Of a stretch of 64,000 bases of DNA, positions 11,504 through 21,960 are shown in pieces. Position 1 is the first letter of the stretch; every line of letters starts with the position of its first letter. The translations under genes and the position numbers were made by a program. The stretch comes from Acanthosepion lycidas (Eukaryota > Mollusca > Cephalopoda > Sepiida > Sepiidae): NCBI GenBank assembly GCA_963932145.1, contig OZ010595.1:91940971-92004970 (forward strand). The letters run 5' to 3'. The notes beneath the pieces were generated by a model. The model made no database searches. It saw nothing but the letters and a program-made list of their open reading frames with translations, and was not told the DNA's origin.

Positions 11504-11770
11504 TTTTGAATGTCCAACCTGCACTAGGGTGTGCAAGTCCAAGTCGGGCCTGACAACTCATGAAAATGCATATTGGTAGTGATGATGATCAAAGTCAACT
11601 TCCACCATCCGGAGATGATTTGATATGCCATATATGTGACAAGAAATGCAGATCGACGGGTGGCTTTATGAGCCACTCTTGTTTACACGACCAATGAATG
11701 CAGTGTTGTAGGGGTGGGGAGTTTAACTGATGGGCTGGACATGTCAGTGAAGGTTATACTGGCTTTGTGA
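11504..11770 (+). mobile_element. LINE carboxyl-terminal zinc-finger remnant
   Basis: Plus-strand translation gives FECPTCTRVCKSKSGLTTH and, after a short linker, LICHICDKKCRSTGGFMSH. Two CxxC...H fingers at the end of the protein are typical of several non-LTR retrotransposon ORF2 products (CPxCxRxCxSxxGLxxH). A 3' untranslated part, GGGGTGGGGAGTTTAACTGA onward, follows to a TA/T tract at 11780-11817. The frame is shifted between the fingers. It is 5' truncated. The host would not use it as a gene. Confidence 0.65.
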
Positions 11771-11819
11771 GTCGAGAGCCTATATATATATATATATATT
11801 TTTTTTTTATATATATCAA

Positions 11820-12113
11820 CAAAGATGGATCTACTTTTAATCTGACATTATTATTACTTATTACTTGAAAGGTTATTATAGTTGATAATCTGTATTTGAA
11901 ATGGACGACATCCTATTTTATTTATTAAACAATGTGTATTATGTCTATTGACCTTCGTTCCTTGGCAGTGATTTAACTAACATTGCCCTTTGTAGGGGAA
12001 ACCAGCATTTGTTTTACTGCTTGGTCATGGAGAACAACAGTACAATCAATGTTCTATTTTCCCTTTCTAATGAAAGCACACATTCTCTTCACTGTGATTA
12101 GTATCTTGCAAGC
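11820..12113. other. No recognisable feature
   Basis: AT-rich unique-looking sequence between a TA/T tract and the first palindromic MITE. Confidence 0.4.
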
Positions 12114-12115
12114 TA

Positions 12116-12217
12116 TTAGGTTGGTGCAAAAATAATGACGTAATAATGTCGTTTCTTGACGTTTTTTTCAACGTCAAAAAACGACATTATTACGTCATTA
12201 TATTTGCACCAACCTAA
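12116..12217. mobile_element. Palindromic mariner MITE, MADE1-like, copy 1
   Basis: The left arm TTAGGTTGGTGCAAAAATAA and the right arm ending TTTGCACCAACCTAA are reverse complements over nearly the whole 102 bp. TA target duplications lie at 12114-12115 and 12218-12219. This is the longer form of the family, with an extra TGACGTAA block shared with the copy at 31695. Confidence 0.95.
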
Positions 12218-12569
12218 TACTTATTTGCTTTGTTTATGTTTTGGATACAAAACTAAGTAAATTCCAAAGAATTAATATATTTATTTTTATTCCAACATTT
12301 TTATTACTTCAAATGCTATTCTAGTGGACACTCCATATTTGAAATAAATGCCACATATACACAAAACTGGATGGATTTAGCAAAAAAATAGAGTGTTACT
12401 TTATCTTCACTTTTCAGTCTGTGTAAAGCGTCTTCAGATGATGATTTATTTTCCTCCTTACAACACTTTTCCCACAAATGAAACATTGTAAACCTCTTGT
12501 TTCTCTGTTGCTGTTTTTTTTGGAACGTGTTCAGACAAACTGTATTCCTTAGTTTCACTAGTCCCTAAC
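12218..12569. other. No recognisable feature
   Basis: A minus frame at 12316-12558 has no recognisable motif. The stretch is otherwise unclassified. Confidence 0.4.
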
Positions 12570-12850
12570 CTTCACATCTAAGACCTGCCATGCCACGGCC
12601 ATTGTAGTAAATCACCCTAATTCTCTTTGTATTCCATTTGTGAGATGTAACTTTCACCCAAGCAGCTTCTTCTCACAAATTGCTGTTTTTTGCAACCAAC
12701 TCCCAAGGGGATGCTTCCCCAATCAATACAATCTTAATCTCAGTTCTTGGGTTAACTGTTATCTTCCCCACATATCTGCATAAACTGTACCTCTTAATCT
12801 TTAACCCTCTACCATGAGTGGTTCTTGGGTCGTGTATAGGGTGAACAAAA
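12570..12850 (+). mobile_element. LINE 3' end, family B, sense
   Basis: It follows the same order as 780-1035: GCTTCTTCTCACAAATTGCT, CAATCTTAATCTCAGTTCTT, then TAACCCTCTACCATGAGTGG and a short 3' end. It is 5' truncated, and the coding side is decayed. Confidence 0.55.
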
Positions 12851-13375
12851 AATATTCAGTGGCTAGTTCCTATCTAAGCCATATACATGAATTTACTTTG
12901 CCTTTGTTAGTTTCTAGTAATAAGTGTCACCAACCAGGTATCTGAGCAGTATGTGTCTGACCTACAGATTTGATGATTTATGCTGAGTAGGATTAACAAA
13001 AATCTTGTATTAAACTATAAATCATGTGGCATCTTGTGCCCAATGCTGAGACAAGGGGGCTACACTTGTGACAGATTGTATAACTTATCTGTTTCTGTAG
13101 ACATTTTGGTTTTGTGCTCTCTCAGATTTCTTACCAAACACTGTTCATATGATTAAGATGTTCTTACCCAGCTATCTGATCATTTCCTCAATAAACATTA
13201 CATTTATTTTTATTTTCATCCCCCACCTAACATTCTATCAGTCATTGAATCTTTTGCTAAAGACTTTTTCTTCTTGTCATCTTAAGTATAGAATGCCAAC
13301 CAGGTGTTATTTGCTGTTCCTTAGTGTGCATATATATATATATATATATGCACATAGAAATATACATAACTAGAC
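12851..13375. other. Unclassified spacer with short TA tract
   Basis: No gene is seen. A TA tract at 13329-13350 sits just before a Penelope-like remnant. Confidence 0.4.
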
Positions 13376-13740
13376 TCGTTTTGAAAAACCCTCGAATTTT
13401 TGATTTGCCAATAATCAAATCAATCTCGAGGGAAAAAAAAGATATTATAACCACACGAGTAGTTTTAAAAACGAAAAAATTAAGCATAGTACCACGCTAT
13501 CTACCTATGTACGGAAAACCAAACAAGAAGATAATATAGACCCCATCCTTAAATGGGAAATATTAAAAAAATGCCCCAAATATAAAGCAGGCCATAAATT
13601 TTGTAAATTATGTGCAGAGGAGAAATTAGCCATAGCTTTATATGATCAACCTAACCAACTATTAAACTCCAAAACTGAAATCCTTAACGTATGTAGACAT
13701 AAAAAATCTTGGCTACTAAATTAGACGTTTTCCCACTTAT
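13376..13740 (+). pseudogene. Penelope-like element, carboxyl-terminal end
   Basis: The final part reads ILKKCPKYKAGHKFCKLCAE, then QPNQLLNSKTEILNVCRHKK and SWLLN followed by a stop at about 13721. This cysteine-bearing ending with LLN(S/K)R(T/S)E(L/I) and CRHKxxWLL is the usual ending of GIY-YIG-bearing Penelope-like proteins in many invertebrates. A shorter match to the same ending occurs at 60060-60130. Only the carboxyl end is present. The 3' region after it carries a hammerhead-like motif at 13926-13975. Confidence 0.65.
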
Positions 13741-13909
13741 TTGTCATTCCACCTTAAGGTTTTTTTTTGTTTTTTTTTTCCCCTCCCTCCCCATTTTTGT
13801 TGAATAAATATTTACACCCCCCCACCCACTTAGGTGTTTGTGTTTGTGTTTGTGGTTCTTTGGCCACGTGGTATAATTTTAGCTATCGCCTATAAATATG
13901 CGTTTCTCT

Positions 13910-13979
13910 GTCTCGTCAGCCGAACTTTCCCTGACGATCCGTTTAGGTGAAACCTAGGTAGGTTTGTCTGGCTCACTAG

Positions 13980-13980
<1 letters not shown>
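13910..13980 (+). ncRNA. Hammerhead-ribozyme-like motif after PLE end
   Basis: CTGACGA (13931-13937) fits the hammerhead core CUGANGA. A short stem II follows (TCC, loop GTTTA, GGT), then GAA at 13949-13951. Stem III can form as ACC, loop TAGGTA, GGT, with U at the cleavage position. Stem I support is weak, AGCC with GGCT across internal loops. Hammerheads are known in PLE terminal repeats, which fits the PLE end 190 bp upstream. It may be degenerate. No folding was computed. Confidence 0.4.
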
Positions 13981-14026
<46 letters not shown>

Positions 14027-14322
14027 AACTTATACAAATATATACACACATACATATACACACTTATATACATTATACACACACACACATACATTATACA
14101 CACACTATACACACACACATACATACATTATACACACACTATACACACACACATACATACATTATACACAAACTATACACACACACACACACATACATAC
14201 ATTATACACACACACATACATACATTATACACACACTATACACACACATTATACACACACACACACACATATATGTATATATATATACATACATACATAC
14301 ATACATACATTCATTCATTCAT
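13981..14322. repeat. Compound TA/CA/CATA microsatellite
   Basis: A (TA)n run passes into interrupted CACA and ACATACAT arrays with a longer repeating phrase TATACACACACTATACACAC, ending in (CATA)n and (CATT)n. Frames across it give repetitive THTY peptides that are not genes. Confidence 0.95.
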
Positions 14323-15620
14323 TTCTGTTGCACATATAAAACAAGTAAGCAACATCAACATAGGAATAATTCTTTTATTAATATATTTATTCAAGATTTA
14401 AGTAAGACACACAGCCTATTTAATACGGACTTATTTTGTGATATTTTATTAAGGCTCTGTTTATGCTAGATGATATTTTAAATTTAAAAAGAAAAAACAA
14501 TGATTTTTTTTTTTAAATCCTTTTTTTTTAATATTCAAAATACCCGAGAAAGTGTCTTCAAAATAAATAATGTATATTAGTCACATAGAAGAAAATAATG
14601 ATAGCAAATATATTGTTATAAATTTGAACAGAAAGATTTTTACTTTCTGGAATGATAAAAAGAAGAAAACAGACCAAAACGGTCTATAAAGAAACCATTT
14701 TCTTTTTGATATTAAATCAGACACATTTTGAAAGAGTGAACAACAGCCAAGATATTGGGAATTCAATGATTTTATTTTCTGTGCAAGAACCAAACTTTGT
14801 GTTTATGAGAAAAATCCAGATTTTTCATTCAAACCTTTCAAGCAGAAGAAAAATAAATATTTTATGTACATATTTTTATCTAATTCATACTTCCCAAAAA
14901 ACATTCCCTGTAAACAGTTTTAAGATATAAAAGAACAAAGTAATTAATATTTGTTGACAAACAAGTTTTCCAAGTGATTTCTGTTAATATTTCAATGTTT
15001 ATTAACATCATCATCAAAAAATAATGTAAGTGAAATTTTTACTTCAATGTGAGTAACATACAAGCAAAATGAAATGACAACTGTTACAGAATGTATCAAT
15101 TGGTCCAGAATAACTATAATAAAAATATATAAGAGATGACCTGAAATTGATAGAAAGGCATTTTATTGAAACACTTGTTTTTAAAAAAAATTCTATAGCT
15201 GTTAACAGATAAATTTTAAATTTTAAAATAATTATAACAGAGCATGTTCACATGTATTTTTTTTTTTAAATCCCCATCAAAATAAAATGCAGATTTAATC
15301 AGTTACAATAAGTTTGTCTTTGTAATTTACCTGTGAATGATCTTGGAAAAGACTGAAAGTACACAAGTACTTGGGCTAAAAAAAAAACAAAAAAAACAAA
15401 AAACTATGGTGCCTTCCTTGAGGAATTTCATCTCAACATCAAGAAACTGATTAGAGAACTGGAAAAAATAAGTATAGAAATAAATAGACATAATATGTCT
15501 ATATCATTCAATGAAACATGTTTGAATTAAGATATGCTGCCTATATATTATTATATTTTTATTATAAGAGATTATGATAAAAACATTTTGAAACCACTGC
15601 GCAAAAACTTTCATTCCTTG
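14323..15620. other. No recognisable feature
   Basis: AT-rich with several A and T tracts. Overlapping frames at 14581-14793 and 14652-14930 are not supported by any motif. Confidence 0.5.
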
Positions 15621-15621
15621 T

Positions 15622-16350
15622 ATTATTTACATTATTCAGATTATTATCCTCATCTTCATTGTCATATTCACTTTTGGCTGTTGTATGCTCCAGTCTTCTT
15701 CAGGTGATTGGAATTTCGAACCTGTTGTATAAGAGTTAGCATTGTTGCTGATACTGTAGTTTGAAACTAGATCACCAGTAAAGAGATCATGTGATCATAA
15801 AGAAAGTGAATAAATAGGAAGTAGCATGATCACTGTTCACTTTTCTTCTCTATCCACTATTGCTTAACTGACTCTCTCTGCTTTACTACCTTACAGAATT
15901 ACAATTCTCTTCTGATCATTATACTATTTGGCGATTACTACTTGAACAAGTATTTCTAGTGCAGATATTATTGAAAGGTATTACTAGTAGTACTGGTGTC
16001 TATGAAGTCTCAAATATAAGAAGCATTTTGGAAGTGAAAATGAGCTTTCACTTGACATAGCAAAAGTAACAAGGGAAGCTGTCCAACATCACAAAAGTAG
16101 CAATGAGGATTCACAAGGAATCACAAAAGAACCAAACCCTTTATTTCATCCACAAGGGTAGATTGTACTAGTTCCATGTGCCATGCCTTTTCTGGATGTC
16201 TCAGTTATTTCCTTTAACTCAATTCTCCAAGTTTTTGGTTCACCACAGCTGTGACCTGGTATTGAACTCACAACTCTTTGGGTCTAGTCACTGGATCTAA
16301 CCAATGTCTTTATCAACTAGGCCATGTGTCCTTGAGGAAATCTGTGTAAG
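15622..16350 (-). mobile_element. PLE 3' module (tRNA-like part and tail), antisense
   Basis: On the minus strand this reads: tRNA-like segment (16345 down to about 16230) with GGCCTAGTTGATAAAGACAT and a B-box-like GAGTTCAATACC, then the middle block with CCAGAAAAGGCATGGCACAT (16200 to 16130). An insertion lies at 15723-16128. The tail (15720 to 15622) begins TCACCTGAAGAAG and ends in GTAAATAA. It lies downstream of the GIY-YIG remnant at 16724-17056 in the same orientation, so it is the 3' end of that element. Confidence 0.7.
15723..16128 (-). mobile_element. 406-bp insertion flanked by GAACC, LTR-type fossil
   Basis: The repeat at 28109-28135 shows the uninterrupted order AATTTCGAACCAAACCCT. 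Here GAACC occurs at 15718-15722 and again at 16129-16133, with 406 foreign bases between. The insert starts TGTTGTATAAGAG. A 5-bp target duplication and a TGT start suggest a solo LTR or LTR-bearing fragment. The right end is not a clear CA, so the family is uncertain, and so is the strand. Confidence 0.45.
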
Positions 16351-16723
16351 AATTTCTGGCACTTATAAAACTAATGTGTCAGCAATCATTTTTTTTTAAC
16401 CAGTGCTCATATTGCAATTTTTTGTTGTTATTGCATTTTTACCTGAGCTCATATTGTAATTTTTGTTGTTATTTATTGCTTTTCTCTGGCACTCCTTATT
16501 ACTGGTTTCCATATTGTATTCATTTCTATGCTTGATAGGCTCATAAGATTTTTGTAGGCCTAGCATATGTGTTGATTCCTTAAGTTTTCATATTTTGATG
16601 CTCTCTGTCTATTATTTCAATCTAAACCCACAGGGGATGGTGATTTCCTTTTTTCCTCCACATGTCGTCAGCTACACCTGAGTTTTTTTTTATTTCACCT
16701 TGTGTTACCACTTTACAATGTTC
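16351..16723 (-). mobile_element. PLE linker between endonuclease and tRNA-like part
   Basis: Read on the minus strand it contains GAGCTCAGG- and CAATATGAGC-type words, with two diverged copies of a CTCATATTG-AATTTTTGTTGTTATT block at about 16405 and 16448. The plus-strand PLE at 25820 has the matching GTAATATGAGCTCTGGTAAA linker at 26240-26262. Confidence 0.5.
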
Positions 16724-17056
16724 TTACAGTCTAACCTTAAGGGGACAGCTTGTTTCTCCTTTGTATTTCTTACCACAGCTGCACAAGATGGCGTACACAC
16801 AGTCATGTTCTCCTCTATGGGGGTTCTTACTCAGAAGTGTGTGAAGTGTTGAAACACTTTTGAAGATTGTCCTGATGTTATATAGACCAGAGATCCTTTG
16901 TATTTTCTCCGATAATCCCATCACATAGAGTAGGCAGACTGAAGCTGTTTTCTGATTGCTGTTATCCTCTTGTACCATCCTATCCCAGTTTGTTGGAGCT
17001 GCTGACATATACCCAGGGTAGTTGTTATATTGTAGGGTACTGCTTATACTGACCAT
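16724..17056 (-). pseudogene. PLE GIY-YIG endonuclease remnant
   Basis: The minus frame contains DCVYAILCSCGKKYKGETSC followed by PLKVRL. This is the GIY-YIG core in its PLE form (VYxIxCxCGxxYxGETxRxLKxRLxEH). Upstream residues STLHTLLSKNPHR fit the segment that links the RT thumb to the endonuclease. The GIY-YIG nuclease nicks target DNA during insertion. The copy is truncated at both sides. An internal duplication (16913-16980 and 17070-17133) repeats TAGGCAGACTGAAGCTGTT and GCTGTTATCCTCTTGTAC. Confidence 0.7.
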
Positions 17057-17141
17057 TTCTCTGGTAATTCCTTCACATAGGGTAGGCAGACTGAAGCTGT
17101 TGTTTTATAAATGCTGTTATCCTCTTGTACCCCCCTATCTA

Positions 17142-17345
17142 TGGCACATGGAACTAGAACAATCTATTCCAGTGGACAAAATAAATGGTTCGGTTCTAAA
17201 TTCTCATCACCTGAAGAAGGTCGGAACATACAATAGATGAAACAAGAATATGGCCAGGAATACGAGGATAACGGTCCAAATAATGTAAAACAAGTAATCA
17301 TAATGCCTCATCTCAGAGATAACAACAGAAAAAGTGTTTATGTTT
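17142..17345 (+). mobile_element. PLE 3' module tail, sense
   Basis: GGCACATGGAACTAGAACAA, then TCACCTGAAGAAG, then a diverged ATAGATGAAAC core and AATAATGTAAA. The end has ATGCCTCATCTCAGAGATAA. It points away from the antisense PLE on its left, so the two copies are inverted. Confidence 0.65.
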
Positions 17346-17756
17346 CAATACTATGATTGTACTTCTTCAGGTGATGGTAAGTAACTGGTGATTAAATGAT
17401 TTTTAAGGAAATTTAAAAACAAAGTGTTACCTCTTTTCTGAGAGTGAAAGTTATATTGCTTTAATTTGAATTGATCACTTTTTAAAAATAAATGCTATGA
17501 ACAGTGGATTTTTCTCCATCTGTTCTTCTCTCATTTGGATGGCCGGATATATATATATAAGATATATTGCATATATAGTGCTGCTGTTAATAAAATAGTG
17601 CTCAATGTAATATAACAGAGGTATTAAGTGACGGATAATATATATCATTTTTATCATTTCTATCTTGATCTCTGACTATACTTTAATAAAGTGAGAAATT
17701 TTAGATTAAGATCTGTTTCCTACTTGTTCTTTATACTATCATTTTATTGGATTCCT
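17346..17756. other. Unclassified AT-rich sequence
   Basis: A second CTTCAGGTGATGG word at 17367 may be a PLE-tail scrap. No gene is seen. Confidence 0.4.
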
Positions 17757-17783
17757 ATATATATATATATATATATATATATG
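17757..17783. repeat. (TA)n microsatellite
   Basis: Pure TA run directly before the hairpin and ribozyme-like region. Confidence 0.9.
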
Positions 17784-17799
17784 ATAAAATATTGTTTTA

Positions 17800-17985
17800 A
17801 TGTATGTATATTCGTGGGTTAAAGTGGTCATTTTCAGGGATAGAACGTATTGTAAATAATTTGTAATTTATCATCAGATAACACTTTGTTTCATTTTTTG
17901 GGAAGTGTTATCTGATGATCCAGCGTCCCTTAAAAGGGCTCTGGTGAAATAAATTATTAGAATGGAACCTTAAAGTGGTCTGTTT
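17800..17985 (+). ncRNA. Hammerhead-like motif inside a perfect hairpin
   Basis: CTGATGA at 17912-17918 is the canonical hammerhead core. Stem II is long: CCAG and CCC pair with GGG and CTGG around TTAAAA. GAA follows at 17946-17948. Stem III can be ATA, loop AAT, TAT, with U at the cleavage position. Stem I pairs partly between GTGTTAT and AGAATGG. The core also forms the right arm of a perfect 16-bp inverted repeat (17871-17886 with 17903-17918), giving an alternative fold. The words AAAGTGGTC occur on both outer sides in inverted or direct form, as in Penelope terminal repeats. Confidence 0.45.
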
Positions 17986-19095
17986 TTTCCTTTATATATA
18001 TATACACACACACGGCGGTGGGCACTTTCAATATTTACAACCCTATCTTCACTCTCAAATCTGTAAAAAATTTCTATTGTAAGACTTTTTCTGTGTCTGC
18101 AAACATGAATTAAGTTTAAAATGTACATTCTACCATCATTGCAACCAGGATAAAGCAAGGTCAAAATATTTGCAAAGTGAAAATTGTAAGGAGAACCTCC
18201 TACGAGCACTTAGTGTAAAACCAAGTAATACAAAACAGTCACATACTAATACACTAGCACTTGCTGAACTTTTCTTTTGTATTATATTGTTTTTTTTTTT
18301 GTTTTTTTTTTTTTTTAAATGTGGGTTTATATGATTACCGTGTATTTTACTGTATTGTTCTCCTCGGTGTCATAATGAAACGACATTAAATGAAGACCTG
18401 CTTTACAATGAAGACTTTGCTATGAGACAATTGTGTGATGTGTATGTAGAGTAATTCTACTGACTGCTTATTATGAAAGTAGTTTCTATGAGAATTAAGT
18501 ACCGTGAGCTGATCTATAACAACTGATAAAAGGATTATATCAATACATGACAATGACGTGAAATTATAAAATTATTCAGCTTTTAAATTGGGCTAAAGTC
18601 AATTTGCCACTCCTGCCAAGAAACAAAGTACAAAAGTTACCATACAAAAGAGCAAGCAAAGAGGATAAGAGAAAAAGAAGACAATTATATAAACTTATGT
18701 ATAGACTTCTTCTGGTCATTGCTTGTGATGTCATTCATCATCAGTTGTTGAAAGAAAACAAATAAAAGAATGAACAGAACATAATCACTTTTATGCAAAC
18801 TGGTTTTAGTGTCTGGAGTTGGTAAGTTATTACTTTTTTTTCTCTCTAAGTGATTTGAGAGAATGTGCATGAATTTTATATATCATAGTTTGATAGCTCT
18901 CTGACCTCTGAACTAACCAGTATGATAGTCTGAGACTTTTGTGACATCTTAAATGAGCAAAGTTAAATTGGAAGTGCCTCTCTCCTCTCCAAATAACCAA
19001 GTCATGATGCTTTATCTTTAGAAGAGTCAGATTAAAGCAGACATGTAACATTACTGCCATATCTGGTATGGAACTTGTTGGTTTCAATCATGGCT
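17986..19095. other. No recognisable gene
   Basis: Short TA/CA tract at 17995-18013 and T tracts at 18289-18316. Minus frames at 17970-18209, 18685-18870 and 18830-19087 show no domain. Confidence 0.45.
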
Positions 19096-19099
19096 GGGA

Positions 19100-19325
19100 A
19101 TGTAGATTTATTGTTCTAAGATGAACAATTGTAGCACAAAACTAAAGGAGAAGTGGGGTAAGGCTGGTCCACATTAACTATCTTAGACCTAGCTATTCAG
19201 ATTTGTGACCCATTCATTCATTACAATTTACTCATTCACCACAAGAACTCATCCATCCCCATTCAATCCTACATGTACCACAATACCACATCTTCAAAGG
19301 GAATCTACAAAACACCCTATGAAAT
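19100..19325 (-). repeat. Left LTR of the fossil
   Basis: It aligns by eye with 21765-21960 and 53236-53450. Shared words include CTCATTCACCA, CATCCATCCCCATTCAATCC and CACAATACCACAT. Ends are approximate. Confidence 0.65.
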
Positions 19326-19814
19326 AAAAATAAATATAGTTCATATGTCTCTGCTTTTTTCTTACAAAAATATATAAAAATTTAGTGAATTATTAACTGA
19401 GGATGGGGAGGAATTGAACCCAAAAACAAAACTAAAATATTCAAACTAAAAATAACATGTTAGTAAGACCTGTTCACCCATCTCCCCCAAAAAGTAAGAA
19501 TGGTCACTATATTTTGTCTTTAGACAGAATCAAAATCACTAACAGTGAGGGAAGGATAAAAAATTAAATGATGGAGTGATAAAATCAAAGTCTGACCCAA
19601 GCAAGATGAAAAAAAATGAAAGGGGAAAACAAGTGGAGAGGTTGGGAATCAAGAAATAGATCATAACAAAAAGAGAATGCTGGGAACAACACTTACTGAC
19701 ATTAACCTGGTAAACAAAGAAAGTCTATCTTAACCAGGGGAGGGTTCACAGGAAACTACCTCATCACATTAAAGAGGACTTAAAAACGTAAATCAAGGCT
19801 GGGCCTATCCACAC

Positions 19815-20300
19815 AAACCAAGCTAGTCACTTCCATCGGAGACTACCTTTCATCCACCAGACATTGTTCCCATCTTTTAGTTTCACTGGGTCTTCACAAC
19901 TAAGTCTATAATTGGATAGATGGTCCTTCATCCATGCCATAGAAATTAAAGCTTCATTGACAAATAGGTCATCTATGTAAGCTGATGGGGCATCTTTGAT
20001 TGACATATTCTGAGACATGACCAAGTCGATGATAGCCTTCATAATGACAGATGCAACATTTAAGCCAAATCCTAATCATGTAAGACAATACCTCTTGCTC
20101 TTGATCAGCACAGTTTGAAAGAGCCACAATGCCTTGTAAATGTGTATCTGTAGGTAACCCTTTCTCAAATCTAAAAGGGACACGTTCATACCCTGCAACT
20201 GTCTCAACTCCTGAGTGCACACAGCTGCATTGGCAGTGAACACCTACACAAAATCATTCAATTCTCTGTAATCAAGGGCTGTCCAAAACTTCTTTGTCCT
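19815..20300 (-). pseudogene. Reverse transcriptase fossil of the LTR element
   Basis: The minus strand carries the RT palm word SAYIDDLFVNEALIS, which holds the catalytic D pair of the YxDD box. Near the start is a stretch resembling the RT fingers. It sits 5' of the left LTR, as expected. It is broken, and function is lost. Confidence 0.7.
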
Positions 20301-20499
20301 CGAGCCACTGCCATCAATGGAATCAAGCCCGTGGGTGGACTGAGCTCACTTTCAGGATCTATTAGCAGCAATTCATTGTCTAGCCATAGCTGCATTTCTT
20401 TTTTTTTTTTTGCATTCAACCCGGACAGCATCAGACACAGTGTACTTCAGCACACTGTTTTTCAGTGTTTGACCACTGTCCCATTTCCATGTCCAAACC

Positions 20500-21650
20500 A
20501 TTATCTGGTGGTGGAATTGATCACTAATATGTTAGTTGATGGAAATGGTGGTGCACTGAGATATACCTTTTTTGAGGAAGAAGATTTCTATTGATTTAGT
20601 GATGTATATTTCCCCAAGCTCCTGGATTGAATTGATCCCCAAAAGCAGAGCAAAGCCTGCCAATGTTTCATCCACAGCCAGGACTTTAATGTTCATAGGT
20701 TGAACATGACCAACATCCAATTTGACTGTTGCCATACCCATGCCACTTCAGAAATTTCCCATTAGCTGTCAACACTTTCACCTCCCAGCAATGCCAAAGG
20801 TGGCATACAGATCAGTTCACTAGTGTCTACAAGGGTTATGAAGTTCTGTTCACCTATAAGCACTTCAATGACTGATAATGCACCATTCTTTACTTGTTCA
20901 GAGAGGGGACTGGCATTGACATCTCCTCCTCTGAACTGTTGATCAGATGTGTTCAACCTTCCTGTAAAAAAATCAATGTACTTCATAGCATGATCTGTGC
21001 ATCAGATTATCTGTCCCCTCCTTGTTTACAATCCGCATGTTAGAAAGGGGCATCTCAGTGCATGTTCGTTGAATGGATGCAGCAACTGACTCTTCAGGTT
21101 TTTGGTTATCAGTCATAATGACCCTTGCCTGGGTTATAAGTTGAGCCAAGGTCATAATCTCTATTCTTGACGATGCTCTAAGAAGCTGTCTAACGTGCTG
21201 TGAGAGCTCAAGCACAAATGTGCATACCACTCATTGCTCAGGCAACTGTCTGCCAACCAGCCAAATCAAGCACTGTAGCTATATCAAAAATTCATCGACA
21301 GTTTCCTCAGTATGAAGTTGCCTTGCCATGAAATGGTCAAATGCATTGAAAGAGCCCATTGTGTATTTGTTAATGAGAGCTTGCTTTATCTTCTCCATGT
21401 TTGACCTCTGCTCCTTACTTAGTTGCCATTATATGGTGAGAACCCCAAATTTCAATCATAATTGCAGGATGTGCTTGATTCTTTTTCTGTTGCACAATTC
21501 ACATACCAACTCATCATTCTCAATCCACTCCATGTTTGGTAAATCAGTGGCAATGTCACTAAATTCAGGGATCAATTGGATATCAAATGCCCTCTCTGCA
21601 AATCAATGTAGACAAATTCAAAACTACTGAAATAGCTTGTAGCAAATGGT
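20500..21650 (-). pseudogene. Gag and protease-like fossil of the LTR element
   Basis: A protease-like stretch has IGEQNFITLVDTS (the DTG-type active-site region) and downstream VDGTLAGF-like words around LGINSIQELG. Upstream, toward the right LTR, a gag-like stretch includes LRASSRIEIMTLAQLITQAR. Order and strand agree with the RT to the left. Several breaks are present. Confidence 0.5.
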
Positions 21651-21764
21651 TGTAAACTTTTCATTTCTTTCCTTGCAAACAAATTCCTCAATCTGTTTCC
21701 TTTCAAACACTCTACTGACTGCAACAAGTGTTACCTGTTTAGCACAGCAGTAACCATTCAAGAT

Positions 21765-21960
21765 TTATTATTGTAAAATACAATAATTATGGCACAAGGC
21801 TGAAAGAAGGGGGTGAAGCTGGTCATCATTAACTATCCTATACCGAGCTAATCTGATCGACAACCCATCTTTATGTTACAATTTACTCATTCACCATAAG
21901 AATCTATCCATCACTATTCACGCCTACATACACCAAAATACCTCACACACAAACAGAGAC
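21765..21960 (-). repeat. Right LTR of the fossil
   Basis: It begins near TTTATTATTGTAAAATACAA and carries GGTCATCATTAACTATCCTA and TTACTCATTCACCATAAGAA. The right end is not sharp. Confidence 0.65.

Larger units (their letters stand above)
19100..21960 (-). mobile_element. LTR retroelement fossil with paired LTRs
   Basis: Two diverged direct repeats of roughly 200 bp bound it: 19100-19325 and 21765-21960. They share AGGCTGGTCCACATTAACTA-type words and TTACTCATTCACCA. A third relative is at 53236-53450. Inside, on the minus strand, the order is gag-like, then protease-like, then reverse transcriptase. The element is much shorter than a whole one and is broken in many places. The LTR divergence suggests it is old. 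Ty3/Gypsy-like is my best guess for the family, but BEL is not excluded. Confidence 0.7.

Noticed and set aside
13964-14401. 145-residue open frame with THTY and YIYI repeats
   Set aside because: It is the translation of a compound microsatellite. The same holds for the YIYI frames at 9324, 9677, 13149, 36235, 37047 and 62891.
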